A stretch of DNA of 64,000 nt from Icerya purchasi (Eukaryota; Arthropoda; Insecta; Hemiptera; Monophlebidae): positions 43,224,685-43,288,684 of the forward strand of contig CM077115.1 in the NCBI GenBank assembly GCA_039619475.1, given 5' to 3'. The translations under genes were made by a program, and so were the position numbers. This document shows, in pieces, positions 12,502-23,400 of this stretch (positions within the stretch are counted from its first letter, which is position 1; each line of letters begins with the position of its first letter). The notes under the pieces are model-generated. The model was not told where the DNA came from. It was given only the letters and a program-made list of their open reading frames with translations, and made no database searches.

Positions 12502-13497
12502 CATTAAATTTTGCTTTATCGTAATAAATATGTTTGTAAATTTCATTGTTTATAGAGCTCAAATTTATATTATTACCCTTTACTTATTTTTTTGCTATTT
12601 TATTTTCAAATATAGGAGATAAAGATCTAATATTAATTCCCTTTTTCGTGTTATTTAAAATGCCGAAAATAAATTATTTCGGTATTATTATAAGCTTCAT
12701 GTGTAAATTTGAATTTTAGGCTATTTATATATATTACCGTTTTGTGTAATTACATATATGGAAATCAGATATCGTGATTTCTTCGCTATTAGAAATATAT
12801 AAAGGAAAAAATTTCTTCGTGCTGAGTTGAGTAAATACAAACGAACCGTTTCTATATAAAATTTTCGCGTGATATATTAACTTTTGTATGATAAACGAGT
12901 TACATATTCCAGAACTAATCTGATTGTTTAGTTACAGTTTTAGATGTTTTATTTATTGTATGACTTGAATGAATGAAACGAAAAAAGTGTTTTTTATTTT
13001 TTACAAGCTTCTTTATTTCTGAAAAAAACAGCAAGAAACATTTAAATTTATTCATTTATTATAAGAATATTAAGAAAAAGAAATAAACGGGTTTTATATA
13101 AAATATCTTATATGTTAATTAATGGTTTTGTTTTAACAAACATTGTTTATGCGTGTTATAAATACAAATGAACAATGTAAATTAATTAGTATTTAAAATG
13201 CGAAGTATATTAGCTGTTTGCGGTACGTTTTCGAATTGCTTTTATTTAATTGTCGTAAGAAACAGTTGTTACCTTTAAAGTAGAACATTAATCATATAAA
13301 CCGGATACTGATCAATACAGATTTGATGTGTCTGGGTTATCAAATTTATAGAACAACACATACTAATCTATTATTAAATGTCTAATAAAAATAGTAGTGT
13401 AAAACTATAATCTGCTTAAGAAGTTCCTTATTTGTTATACGTACTTGATCTAGTAATACAATTTTAGTGATTAATTTACTTACCGTGATTTTTCCAT
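3174..13497 (-). CDS. DYNLT2B: Tctex-type dynein light chain, DYNLT2B/TCTEX1D2-like (whole gene, 5 coding exons)
   Basis: Joining 13497-13484, 12413-12324, 8102-7969, 5890-5757 and 3221-3174 gives 420 coding bases, 139 residues plus TGA, with matching phase at all four junctions and GT/AG at every intron. The length is close to the vertebrate protein (about 140 residues). Residues 36-124 show the Tctex fold signature: VKEIIHSVLSDTLAGKS near 41, KYKLVVHVMLGEE near 85, and the hallmark CRCFWD at 106-111. The C-terminus SIFCVATVYAIYSY corresponds to the family's SLFCVxxxFGxxxY tail. By family knowledge the product is a light chain of the dynein-2 motor used in intraflagellar transport. The N-terminal 30 residues are acidic and variable. 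Head-to-head with CRAT. Paralogue assignment within the Tctex family is the main uncertainty. Confidence 0.88.
3934..4170 (+). pseudogene. Unidentified coding relic
   Basis: A plus-strand frame of 79 codons is open apart from one TAG at 4081-4083 and its final TAA. It reads as plausible protein (HVTEFGGSLINMHERKNEKN, then an EEKKK-rich stretch and FFSKVKNAIENNLTEKIEEI). Codon choice looks coding-like, but I cannot assign a family. A retrotransposon fragment is the likeliest source. Confidence 0.25.
4456..4518. repeat. (AT)n microsatellite
   Basis: 63 bases of uninterrupted AT dinucleotide. Confidence 0.95.
4799..4842. repeat. (AT)n microsatellite
   Basis: About 44 bases of AT dinucleotide. 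Confidence 0.95.
5757..5890 (-). CDS. DYNLT2B: DYNLT2B-like coding exon 4 (core beta strands)
   Basis: 134 bases encode residues 80-124 with the strand LVVHVMLGEE and the diagnostic CRCFWDSESD. The acceptor is GTTGCAG and the donor is GTAAGT, phase 0. Confidence 0.9.
5891..7968. other. DYNLT2B-like intron 3
   Basis: 2.1 kb AT-rich intron. Apart from the palindromic element at 6219-6508 I recognise nothing. Confidence 0.45.
6219..6508. mobile_element. Palindromic miniature Penelope-related element with hammerhead-like motifs (copy A)
   Basis: Arms 6219-6334 and 6384-6508 are inverted copies around a 48-bp loop. Each arm contains, reading inward to outward, CTGATGA, a short hairpin, CGAAAA and then TTTCTAA, the conserved boxes of a hammerhead ribozyme. 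The left arm carries this on the minus strand (CTGATGA at 6324-6318) and the right arm on the plus strand (6393-6399). The arm-plus-loop sequence resembles the 3' tail of the Penelope units at 34-52 kb, including an aactaaattaaaa stretch. Located in intron 3 of the DYNLT2B-like gene. Confidence 0.6.
7969..8102 (-). CDS. DYNLT2B: DYNLT2B-like coding exon 3
   Basis: 134 bases encode FKRETVKEIIHSVLSDTL through NIQRKVK, the first helices of the Tctex domain. The acceptor is ATACAG and the donor is GTATCA. The trailing G joins the next exon's AT to make Asp, giving KVKDIVYKKYK. Confidence 0.85.
9915..10395 (+). repeat. Dispersed repeat family, copy 1
   Basis: Begins GTTACTCACGGCTTCGCCCG, continues through cccgtttaaatctg and gtaaagattctttct, and ends near aaaaatatggtttccagtctta. 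The same order of landmarks recurs at 10457-11230 and 54028-54290 in the same orientation. No ORF is conserved. The class is unknown (non-autonomous element or LINE 3' end). Confidence 0.6.
10457..11230 (+). repeat. Dispersed repeat family, copy 2 (interrupted)
   Basis: Same landmarks as copy 1 (ttactcacggctttgcccg, cccgtttaaatctg, agattctttct, ggtaatctcctacgattacaca, attcccagtagcaaa). A block at about 10727-11035 is absent from copy 1 and splits it. Confidence 0.6.
10727..11035. mobile_element. Insertion inside dispersed repeat copy 2, MITE-like
   Basis: About 310 bp with imperfect inverted ends: aactccggatacag / tatatccgcgttcgg at the left, and tatatccgcagtcgg / ggatcc-less tatccaactcc...ggagtt at the right. 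It is more GC-rich than its surroundings. The paired gagtta/gagttga bases at the edges may be a target duplication, but this is not clean. Confidence 0.4.
12324..12413 (-). CDS. DYNLT2B: DYNLT2B-like coding exon 2
   Basis: 90 bases encode an acidic stretch (DIEEGEIEEHE) then NFEVRPPLNAR, which aligns with the family's pre-domain motif (NTYxLRPxxxxRF). The acceptor is TTTTAG before 12413 and the donor GTAAGT begins at 12323. An internal in-frame ATG (MNFEVRP) could serve as an alternative start. Confidence 0.8.
12414..13483. other. DYNLT2B-like intron 1
   Basis: 1.1 kb AT-rich intron with a short TA microsatellite. Nothing else was recognised. Confidence 0.5.
12470..12498. repeat. (AT)n microsatellite
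   Basis: 29 bases of TA dinucleotide just upstream, on the minus strand, of DYNLT2B-like exon 2. Confidence 0.9.
13484..13497 (-). CDS. DYNLT2B: DYNLT2B-like coding exon 1 (start codon)
   Basis: Only 14 coding bases: ATG plus three codons and two bases of an Arg codon (M-E-K-S-R), followed by a consensus GTAAGT donor at 13483-13478. The leftover two bases pair in phase with the single leading base of the next exon. The 5' UTR must lie above 13497. The start is chosen because no other in-phase ATG with a donor was found. Confidence 0.75.
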
Positions 13498-14273
13498 AAT
13501 ATATAAATATATAGCTATCAGCTAATGTTTCCTAAAATGGATTTTAGTTTTATTGTTTATATTTAGATAACGTGTAAACAAAATACTAATTGAATAGTAT
13601 CGATACGATCGATATTTACGTTTATTGTTTTTAATAAATGCTATATTAAACTGAATTAAAAAATTATTAATAAATAACAACATGGAAGTGAAAAAATAGA
13701 TAATTAAATTCAAATGAGATTAATGCATGGGTTTGTCTATACAAAGTTTATATTTAATAATTATAAAAATTATATTTTAGAGTAACGATAATAGAAAAGT
13801 GTGAAAGTCAATAAAAAATTTGCCGACAAAACAATATCCATTTCGTAATTTATTTATAGTGTTATTATTTTTGTAAATAGGTGGTAATCCGTTGTTTTGC
13901 GTTTGTTGAATTAAAAATAATTTCGGTGTAAATAAATTGTAAATATTTGTAGGCACATATTTTGTTTATTCAATTTAAAATTTTCGAGCTAATTTCACGT
14001 ATGTTGTTTTCTCTTGTTTCTCTTTCGAAGTCGCTCGTAATAATTATACGTTTTACACCATTTATTTTTTTTTATATATCACAAATGTCTTATAATACAC
14101 GCGATAATATAAAATTGTAAACTATCTGACCGTTTTTTATAAGTTTAATTTAGCGTAGTATAAGTCGAATGTATGATCTGGAAATCAAATTTTTGAAATT
14201 AGTTTCTTCGAATTTTTTACTATTATTGCTGTTAAATGTGTGTAATTTTCTATATGTTTTCGGTTGCAGAAAA
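13498..14273. promoter_or_regulatory. Divergent intergenic region between DYNLT2B-like and CRAT
   Basis: 776 bases separate the two start codons, which face away from each other, so both promoters and 5' UTRs must lie here unless a distant first exon exists. The block is very AT-rich and I find no convincing TATA or initiator. A good acceptor (TTTTCGGTTGCAG, ending 14269) sits 4 bases before the CRAT ATG, suggesting a non-coding first exon upstream. Confidence 0.5.
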
Positions 14274-14464
14274 ATGAATTTGTTAAAAAGACAGATGAAG
14301 CTTTATCATATTGTAAATAATTTAAAGAATTTCGGTACTCGATTTGCATTGGCAAAACCGTTTTCAACCGCTGAACTACAAGGGTTGAAAAATGCATTTA
14401 ATATGAATAATATTCCCAAGCATCCTGTACCTGTTCTTTCGGATACATTAGATAAATATTTAAA
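14274..14464 (+). CDS. CRAT: CRAT coding exon 1
   Basis: Residues 1-63 plus two bases. Basic N-terminus (MNLLKRQMK), then the acyltransferase signature IPKHPVPVL. Donor GTAAGA at 14465. His50 replaces the Leu/Val/Pro usual at that signature position. Confidence 0.88.
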
Positions 14465-17400
14465 GTAAGAATCTTTTAGTAGACGTTTAACATTTTGTTT
14501 ATTGGTGCGCAGCTGTGTTATTTTTAACACCAATTTACGGCGATTTATTTGTTTTATTTATAGATCGGTTAAACCTTTTTTATCCGATGAAGAATTCAGT
14601 AATACAGAGAAAATAGTTAACGAATTTAAGGTTGAAGGGAAAAAACTTCAGTCATATCTGATAGAAAAAGCATCAAAGGAATCAAGCTGGGTGAATAATT
14701 TTAATTTATTTATGATGACACGATTGGTATAATTTTAAGCGTGAAAATGTAACACCAGAATGTTTCTGTTGATGACTTCCAAATGAACCTCGAGTATTTT
14801 CCTTGCAGAATGTTGTTTGTTGTTTTTTTTTATTAAAACGTTCATAGTAAATCAGACTAGAAAAATTCATCACCTTCCAAATATTGAATTTTTCTTTTAA
14901 TGAATACTTTATAAAATTGAGGTTTTAAAATGTATTCGCATATAATAAATCGATTTTTTGTTATTTTCAAAGATAAAATTTCATAATTTTTGTTATGCAT
15001 AAGTTCGACAGTAATTTTTTCGCCTATTAAAATCAAGATTTTTTTGTTTCAATTGTTCTTATTAACGTAAATATTATTCGTTATGTATTAAATTTATATT
15101 AATTTTGTTATCGGCGATCATTTTGTTGTTGTTGTGTAGTGCTACTTTCTTCACTCTTTCATTCAACAGTAAGTGGAGCGAATTAATTATGCGAAACGTA
15201 TGTAAATTGACAGTAAATTTATTATTGTTAACGATTTTAATAAATCTTAGATAGCAGATTGGTGGCTTAATTCTGCTTATCTGGAATTTCGAAAACCGGT
15301 TGTAATGTGGTCAAGCCCTGGACTGGTTTTTCCTTTACAATCGTTTAAGTCGGTTGCTGAACAACTTACGTATGCCGCTAATATGATTTCCGCTGCTTTA
15401 CGATATAAAGAAAATATTGATAAGTATGATATTATGATCTTATTTTTTTGCATTTCGTAAGGTATGATTACCACGGAAACTTATTTTCTGACGAAATTAT
15501 TAATGACCTATTTTTACAAGTTCAAAAAATTTTTGCATCACTGTTGCGTAAAATTCGACTTTTCTAAAAAATTAGAATCTGGTGGTTCAGGGAGTATCCT
15601 CATTGCGAGATTCGAAGGATTGCGTTTATGTGTATTTATATATTGTTTTTTGAAGGGCATATAGAATTTCGCTTTCGAATTTTACGATTAGTTCTGAAAT
15701 ATGATAGTTTAAAAAATTATAATTAATGCTGTAAAATTAGTCCTGTGTGTATCACAGCTGTCTGTAGTGTGTTGGTGTATTGTTGTTTCCCAGTTTTTTT
15801 TTTTTTTGTAAAACATAATCTTTATCGAAATTTTTTAGAACTTTTACATTAAATACCCCATTGATTCATTGAAAGGTCGATAAGACGATGCATTATTAAT
15901 TATTTTTTTAATCGCCAATTTAGCAGCATTGAACGACATTGAATAAAACTTTTGAAAAAAAGTTGCATGTTATTATTATTATATAAAAAGCACACAAGAT
16001 CTTTTTGGAATAACTGTTAAATATGTGTATAATAATAGAGTTCAATTTTTTAATTTATTTAAATTTTAAACAATTTCTGTTTTATATTTTGATGTTGGAT
16101 TTTCGAGGATAAGATTTATTTTTATATTGTGAAGCAAATGGCATAAGTATAATCTGTATTCGGATATCTTAAGAGTTTTCAGGAATGTTTGTGAGGAAAT
16201 AAAAGATTACCTTCAGTAACAATTATATTACATTTACAAGAAAGTTATGACATAGCTGTGATATTCAATGATTCTTTTTGATGTTTAATATACATGTAAC
16301 ATATCAAATTTAAAAATTCCGTAAAAAATAATTGATAACAATTTAAAATTCAATCAATTTTTTTATAGTTTATGGAAGTGGATTTACGAAAATTCCCGCT
16401 ACGAATCAATTTTAATCCATGCATATGAAACATTAAGAAAAACGAATTCTAAAACATTCTTTTCTAATAACATATTATATGTGTGTGCAGATGTTATGTT
16501 CATTGAAAAAATAAAGCAGAAAATACGATTTCCGATTCTATACTGTAGTCGCCAATTAATTTATTTATATTACGATCCTAAAAATTAATTCGCAATAGCT
16601 AATAGAAAACTTCACCTCAATTTTAGAGTCAGCGTAAAGTTGACTTACATAACGTCCAATATGGCTCTAGGGGAGTCGATTTACACTGAGTCAATATGTT
16701 CAACATGTAGTACCAGTTAGAGTTGCCAATCTCTATTTAAAAATCATTTTTATATAAAAAATTATAAATTTGAAATAAAAAAAAAACAACGTTGTACAAA
16801 AATTTATTTATCTTTTTCATATTTATTTAGTGGCAGTATAGCTCAAGATATGGCCGGAAAAGATCCGTTAGATATGCAGCAGTATTACAAAATATTCGGC
16901 ACATGTCGGATACCAAAACCGGGTAGAGATGCTTTAATTTATGATGATCCTCATTATCCGTCTAAACATATCATAGTAGCTCATAATAATAATGTAAGCA
17001 TTATGATATATATATATAAATATTTTTTTTTCTTACTGAATTAAATAGTTGTTCATTTTCCTATTTTTTGTTTTTATTTATATTTAGTTTTTTAAACTAA
17101 TTGTTCGTGACGATGATGGAAATTACCTTACTGTTGATGATTTGTACGATAATTTATTGGATATTGTTGAAAGCTCTTTAGAAAAAGTCATTCCTATTGG
17201 AATCCTTACTTCGGATAATCGGGATAACTGGAGTGAGAGTTATCAGCTATTAACGGAAGGTAACGTTTCATGATAAAATTAATTGAATATTGTGTATTTC
17301 CAACTCACACACACATATAAATAAACGTATATATATATATATATATATATATAGTCTTAATGTGCATCTATGATAAAGAAAAAAGTAATTAATAAAGTGT

Positions 17401-20400
17401 CTAGTTGTGCATCACGCGTTATCACTCGCTCGCTGATAAGAATCCGATTACAATTGCCTCTGGTTAGTCTGTCTTATTTATTTATCTTCGATTTTCGTTA
17501 CACTAATCACCTCCGAATAGAATCGAATTTTTAGCTGTTGTACTTAACGGTGTTACCAGTTAGGAAATGTTAAATTATCGGATTCTATCGTAACTGGCTA
17601 GGATACGGGTTTCAATGGCTATCCGACAGTTATTAGGTTCCACTATTTTACCTTTTTTGGTTGACTTAAGACCTAAACTTGGAGCTAAAGGCACAAAATA
17701 TGATGGAATTAAGAAAACGATTACGGACCTTGTGTCAGAAATTAACACAGCGTTAGCTGAAGACGTCAACCCAGTTAGTTCGAGCATAGACATGAATGAA
17801 ATTACTAAAGTAATTCATGAAACAATTTATCCCGTTTTAAAAAGATTCCAAACAAAAAATAAACCGAGTTATTCGCAAATAACTAAAAATGATACCAAAA
17901 AAAAATATTACTTCAATTCAGAAATCGAAACTGGACAAAACTATTAAAATCTCCATTTCCGATGATTCTAAGAAATTAGATAAACTGAATAATATCGCTC
18001 CGGGTAGTAAAACCTCTTCTGAATTAGTAGAAAAGGTATTTAAACAAGCTATCAAGCCTAAGGATCTTAAAGACATGCCTATTTTCACACGTAAAAAGGA
18101 TAGTTTGATGATAAAAACCACTAACGAAGACAAGGAAACAATTATAAACCGCTTGAATAATTTTGCTGATAAAGATATATTTACCTTTTCAGAACCGGCA
18201 AAAAGAATGCCTTACATTAAAATAACAGGGTTACCTTTTTCCTTTCGTTCTTATGATTCTGACCAAGTCAAAAACGAAATTCTTACTTCAATTCACCAGT
18301 ATACTAACCTCTCAATCGATTGGAACGCTTACATCAAAATTATCAAGAAGCAATGGAATGAAAATACTTACTTGGAAGCGATTGTTCAGGTATTACCGGA
18401 TGTATACAATTATCTAATTAAAGATGGATTTGTTCCTGTAGAATGGCGCTTATGTCGGGTCTACAAACATATTGATATTACCCAATGTTATTCATGTGGA
18501 GGCTTCGGGCATAGAGCTCGGCATTGCAAACTGGATAATGAAGAAAGAGGTAAAATTAAGGAAATCATTGATCGTGGACATTGTCCAAACTGTCACTTTT
18601 CAAATGTAGAAAGAAAAACGAACTTCAGTCTGGACCATAAGTATTACCAGCTTTACAAATGCGAAACTGCGAAAAGAATTCATTCAATTTTAGATAACAA
18701 CACTTGTTATGGAGAATAATAATTTCGATTTCCTCTCTGTAATGCAATTAAACCTACATCATTCACGTGCTGGTAATAATTTGCTACACTTCGATTTATT
18801 GAAGGATAACAAAGATATTGTGTGTATCTCAGAACCGTATCTTATTCAAAAGGTAATCCCAGATATTACCAATGCTTATACTCAAACTACAAAGCAGTTC
18901 GTGTCAATTTTAGTTAACTCAGCATTACCATTTAAAGAGGTAGAATTCTTCGAACGTTGCGAATATATCGTGGCAGTTCAATTGGAAGAAATTTTTATTA
19001 TCTCCTGTTACTTTCCGCCTTCACAAGATCTAACTAACTTCTTAGATTTGTTATCGCAATTTATTACTCTCCACCAGAAGAAATCGATTATCTTATGCGG
19101 TGACTTTAATGTCCGAAATAAGATCTGGGACAGTCGGGCTTTTCACTCGAGAAGATCTAACATTTTTGAACAATTTATTCTTAGTAATAATCTTTTTGTC
19201 GCCAATGAACGAGATGAAATTACTTTTTCTAACGCCAATGGTTTCAGCGTTATTGACTTGACTTTGATCCACGGTCGACCTAACGTAATCAGTGACTGGA
19301 AGGTAGATAATAAAGCAATTTATTCAGACCACAGTCTGATTCAGTTTAAATTATCAGTAAAAATGAATATTATTAATAGCTTAACGCATCGCATTATAAA
19401 TTATAAGAAATTTAATAAAATCGTTGTAGAACATTCGCACTTAAACTACGATTTTAAAACTGCTAATGATTCCCACCAACTGCAAATAATTTTAGAAAAT
19501 TTCCGTAACACACTTCATGATATTATTAGTAGCAGCACTGAAACGATTCAATTAAATAGGAATTCGTGGTGGAATATTAATTTAGAGATTTTACGAATAA
19601 TTCTAAGGAAATTGCGCAAACGGGTTCAACGCTCACACAAGCGGGGAGCTAATGATCACAATGCGCGCCTGGTTATGAATTTGGTACGAAAAATTTTTAA
19701 TAAAGAAATGCGAAACGCGAAAACCAAAAATTGGAAAAAATTTTGTTCCGATTCGAAACTATGGGGCTTTCCTTACAAGACTATTTTCAAAAATAAACAC
19801 CAGTTACAGATTCCTTCGTATTTTTTAGACCAGAATAATCAAAAAATTTTCGATAAGGATTCAAAGATAAAGGCCCTTCTTGATCATTTTTATCAAGTAA
19901 ACTCAAACACAAATGGGGACGAAACCTTCTCATATAAGTTGCAAGAATTCCAGAGATTTAACCTTAGCGGCTTTAGTTTTAACAGCGAACTATTTATTTC
20001 CAAAGCGGAAATTAAGGATATTCTTCGCCGGACTAAAAATAAAGCTCCTGGCTTAGACCAGCTGACGAATAAATGTTTGAAGATCTTGAATTTCCACTAT
20101 CCTAATTTACTTCAGAGCTTATTCATCGCTTTGTTGAGGTTCGGAGTCTTCCCGGAAGCCCGGCGAGCAGGAAGGACAGTTTTTCTGCTAAAACCCGGAC
20201 GTAGTCCTAGTCTTCCATCTTCGTACAGACCGATTATCTTGTTAAGCGCTTTAGTCAAGGTGTTTGAATATGTTTTGTTGAATTGTATACTGCCGGTTTT
20301 ACCTCACGATGATCGGCAATTTGGATTTACTAAGTCCCGTTCCACGGCAACGCTTTTTGGCGAATTATCTAAGCAGATTGAGCGTACGTTAAGTAAAAAG

Positions 20401-23400
20401 ACTGCGATCGGCCTGCTGACGTTGGATATTAAAGGCGCCTTTGATAACTGTTCGTGGCCAGTCTTATTCCACAAAATTAGAGCACTCAGGCTTGATTATA
20501 GAATAATCTCAATTTTAAGACAATACTTAGATTCAAGAACTATTAAATTTATTTACGAACATCAAACATATTTTCAAAATGTTACTCGCGGATGCCCGCA
20601 AGGATCGATTTTGGGCCCGATTTTTTGGAATTTGTATATTTCAGACTTATCGTTGATGGAGTTCCCGTCGGCAGTAACCAGATATTTCTATGCAGATGAT
20701 CTAGCATTCGCGGTCACTTCTAACCATCGTCCCTCCATTTGTAAATACTTCAAGATTACAATCAACAATATTTTAACCTATATGGAAAAACATCTACAGT
20801 TGGACGAAAACAAGACTAATTTATTAATCATGCACAGGAAACGAAAAAGGGACTACTACAATTCGCTACATCTCTCTATACCGAACTTTAAAATTAATAT
20901 CGTCGAATCACTGAAATATCTTGGTATTACATTAGACTGTCGCTACAGTTTTAATCAACATTTCAAAAATTTGTCCAGTAAAGCTACAACGGTTCTAAAT
21001 AAATTGCACTCCGTGTCTGGACGCACGTAGGGGATGAGCACTAAACACCGTTTAATAATTTATAATATGCTAGTTGTTCCATTATTCACGTACTGCGTAT
21101 TTATGTTTGAAGAGGCTTTAAAGCGTAAAAGCATTCAGGAAGTACTAGTTAAATCCCAACGGAAATTTCTTTTGTTTATTCTCCGCGCGCATAGAACTAC
21201 TTCCGGTGATGCGTTGCGAACAATAGCAGGACAATTGCCACTGCATTCCGTATTGCAGCATAAAATTTTGTATTTCAAAGGGTTAAATAATCTCAATTTG
21301 GAGTTGGATCTAAACAATAGATTTATTGAAATGCAAAATAGCTGGAACAATAGCTCAACTGGAAGATTAACATTTAGTTTCGTCCCCGAGGTTAAAACCA
21401 ATCCAATCAAAATTAATAATATTTAATACGTATGTGACGCAATTTCTTACTGGACATGGTAGATTTCAAAGTTATCTGCACCGTTTCCATCTAGCAGACA
21501 CCAATTTGTGTTCCTGTGGAGATGCTCCTGAAACTGTCACCCATATCGTTAATGAGTGCGCCAAATGGAAATTCTTGTTTAAAGACGTAAATTGTTTTCC
21601 GTTAAACAACGATAATTTATCAAAATTCCTGCACGCGGCGAATTTTATCATGACTTCCAAATATTCGGATGTTGAAGATTTTTCATTTAATGTATAATTT
21701 TATTTTAATTTTTATATCGGTTAATTTTTGTCTTTTTCATTTTCTTTTTATTGTTTCCAATCCATGAGGTGTTCATTCAACTGAGATACTCATGGCTATG
21801 TTTCAATTACTATGTAATTATGTTATTATTCACCAAATAAATAAATAAAAAAAAAAAAAATGTGCACCTATAAAGAACAAATAATTTTCTGTGAGCTGGC
21901 AAGGATTTTTATTACGTATTTACAGTACAATCTTCTTTATCCGCTAACATTGTCCCGTTTCTTCGGATTAGTAGATTACTGGGAATATTAAATAAGTTTC
22001 ATGTTTTCATTGATAAAAATTTCTGCAAACATGTGTGTAATGTTGCGCTGTTTTTTTATTTTTTATTTTTGGTAAAATATGGAGAATTTTTTTTTTTTTC
22101 TTCAAAGCTTTGAATTATAGCTGTCATGCAGGTTTGCAATTATTAGTATCTATAAAATTAATTTCCATGCTTTTATTTGGATGCCAAAGGTACATTATAA
22201 ATCGTCATATTATTCTATAAGGGAAATTTAGATATAATTTTTTGGTACAATTCAAAGACAAAATTTAGATTTGGCAATTAGTAAGCTTACAACTGAGTGT
22301 GTTATATTCGGTTAATTTATTATATGCAATCGTGCTATTGCATGTGGTTCGTGGAGAACGGTTGAATCAGTTTCTTTTCATAGAAAGAAAGTCTCGTATA
22401 AACCGATGTGCCAGAATTTATTTTAATTTCCCATTTTTGCCTACTAATTTTTAAGACATAACCGAAAAACGATTTCGGGATGATTGTCGCAACATCGGTG
22501 TTAAACCTACGCAGATAAGAATTGATGAATAGGATATATATAGCTGTATAAATTGAATATAACTCTGACCAAACACATCGCTTTGAGGAACAGGCGTTGT
22601 ATAATTGGGTCCAAGTATGAAGATCTCCATTTCCCACATATCTGAAACGCGTTCTAGCTTCTATGTAAAGCAAGGTAAATTTAAAAAATTTTCCTAGTAG
22701 TAGTGCATGAAGTCAGAAAACTTTGTTAAGAGGTTGGCCTCCGTGGAGAAGGACAGTTAATAATGAAGAAAGGAGAGTAGCTTGAATAACACGGTCGTAA
22801 GCGAAGGAAAAGCTTCGTAATATGAGACTTTCTATAGTTTTTAACATGGTGTACAAAATCGGCCTGTCTAGTGCATTATTTAATTCTATGATTGTAATCG
22901 ATTTTTTCTTCCCCAGTTATAGGGAGATACACGAAGTAGAAATGATCGGTTATATTAATGTGAGATTTGGACGGGTTCCTTACATTTTTTACAACCCGTT
23001 CTTTATAATTTCGTGAAAATTTAGGTTATTTGTAAATCCTCCTCCTCTTGTATTTATATGTATAAAATTTGGTCCTTCGGACTTCGCCATAGGAGCACTT
23101 TTAAACTTCCGGATGATAGTTTTTCTAAATACTTTCAGAAAAGTAAATTTCAATTGCTTATCATTCTTAAAGATATATATATATATATACGGTTTTTTTA
23201 TTATAATTTAAATTACATATTTCGTAACTATTTTTCACATTACTTCTGACGCAAGAATGCCGTTGTAATTAGTAGTATTATATTGTTTTTTTTCCAAATA
23301 CTTAAATATTTTGAAATATTCATTTAGCAATTACACTCGTAAGTTATCTAAACCCAATAATTTCTTCGCAGATTATTGCAATTTCGGATCGCTCTTTTAT

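Larger units (their letters stand above)
17381..21859 (+). mobile_element. R1/LOA-like non-LTR retrotransposon (LINE), full length but disabled
   Basis: About 4.48 kb with a 5' UTR, ORF1 (17615-18719), ORF2 (18709-21697), a short 3' UTR and a terminal (TAAA)n/poly(A) end at 21838-21859. It is flanked by an imperfect duplication (17360-17380 versus 21860-21877). Clade placement rests on an ORF2 start of the LNLHHSRA type, RT motif GCPQGSILGP with FYADD, and a C-terminal CSCGDAPETVTHIVNEC knuckle, all known from the R1/LOA group. It lies in sense orientation within CRAT intron 5. Three lesions (frameshift in ORF1, stop and frameshift in ORF2) show this copy is not competent. Confidence 0.85.

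Noticed and set aside
14169..14273. N-terminal extension of CRAT with a hydrophobic leader
   Set aside because: The frame is open to 14169, but the run is T-rich intron-like sequence ending in a good acceptor (TTGCAG at 14269), and CRAT homologues do not carry such a leader.
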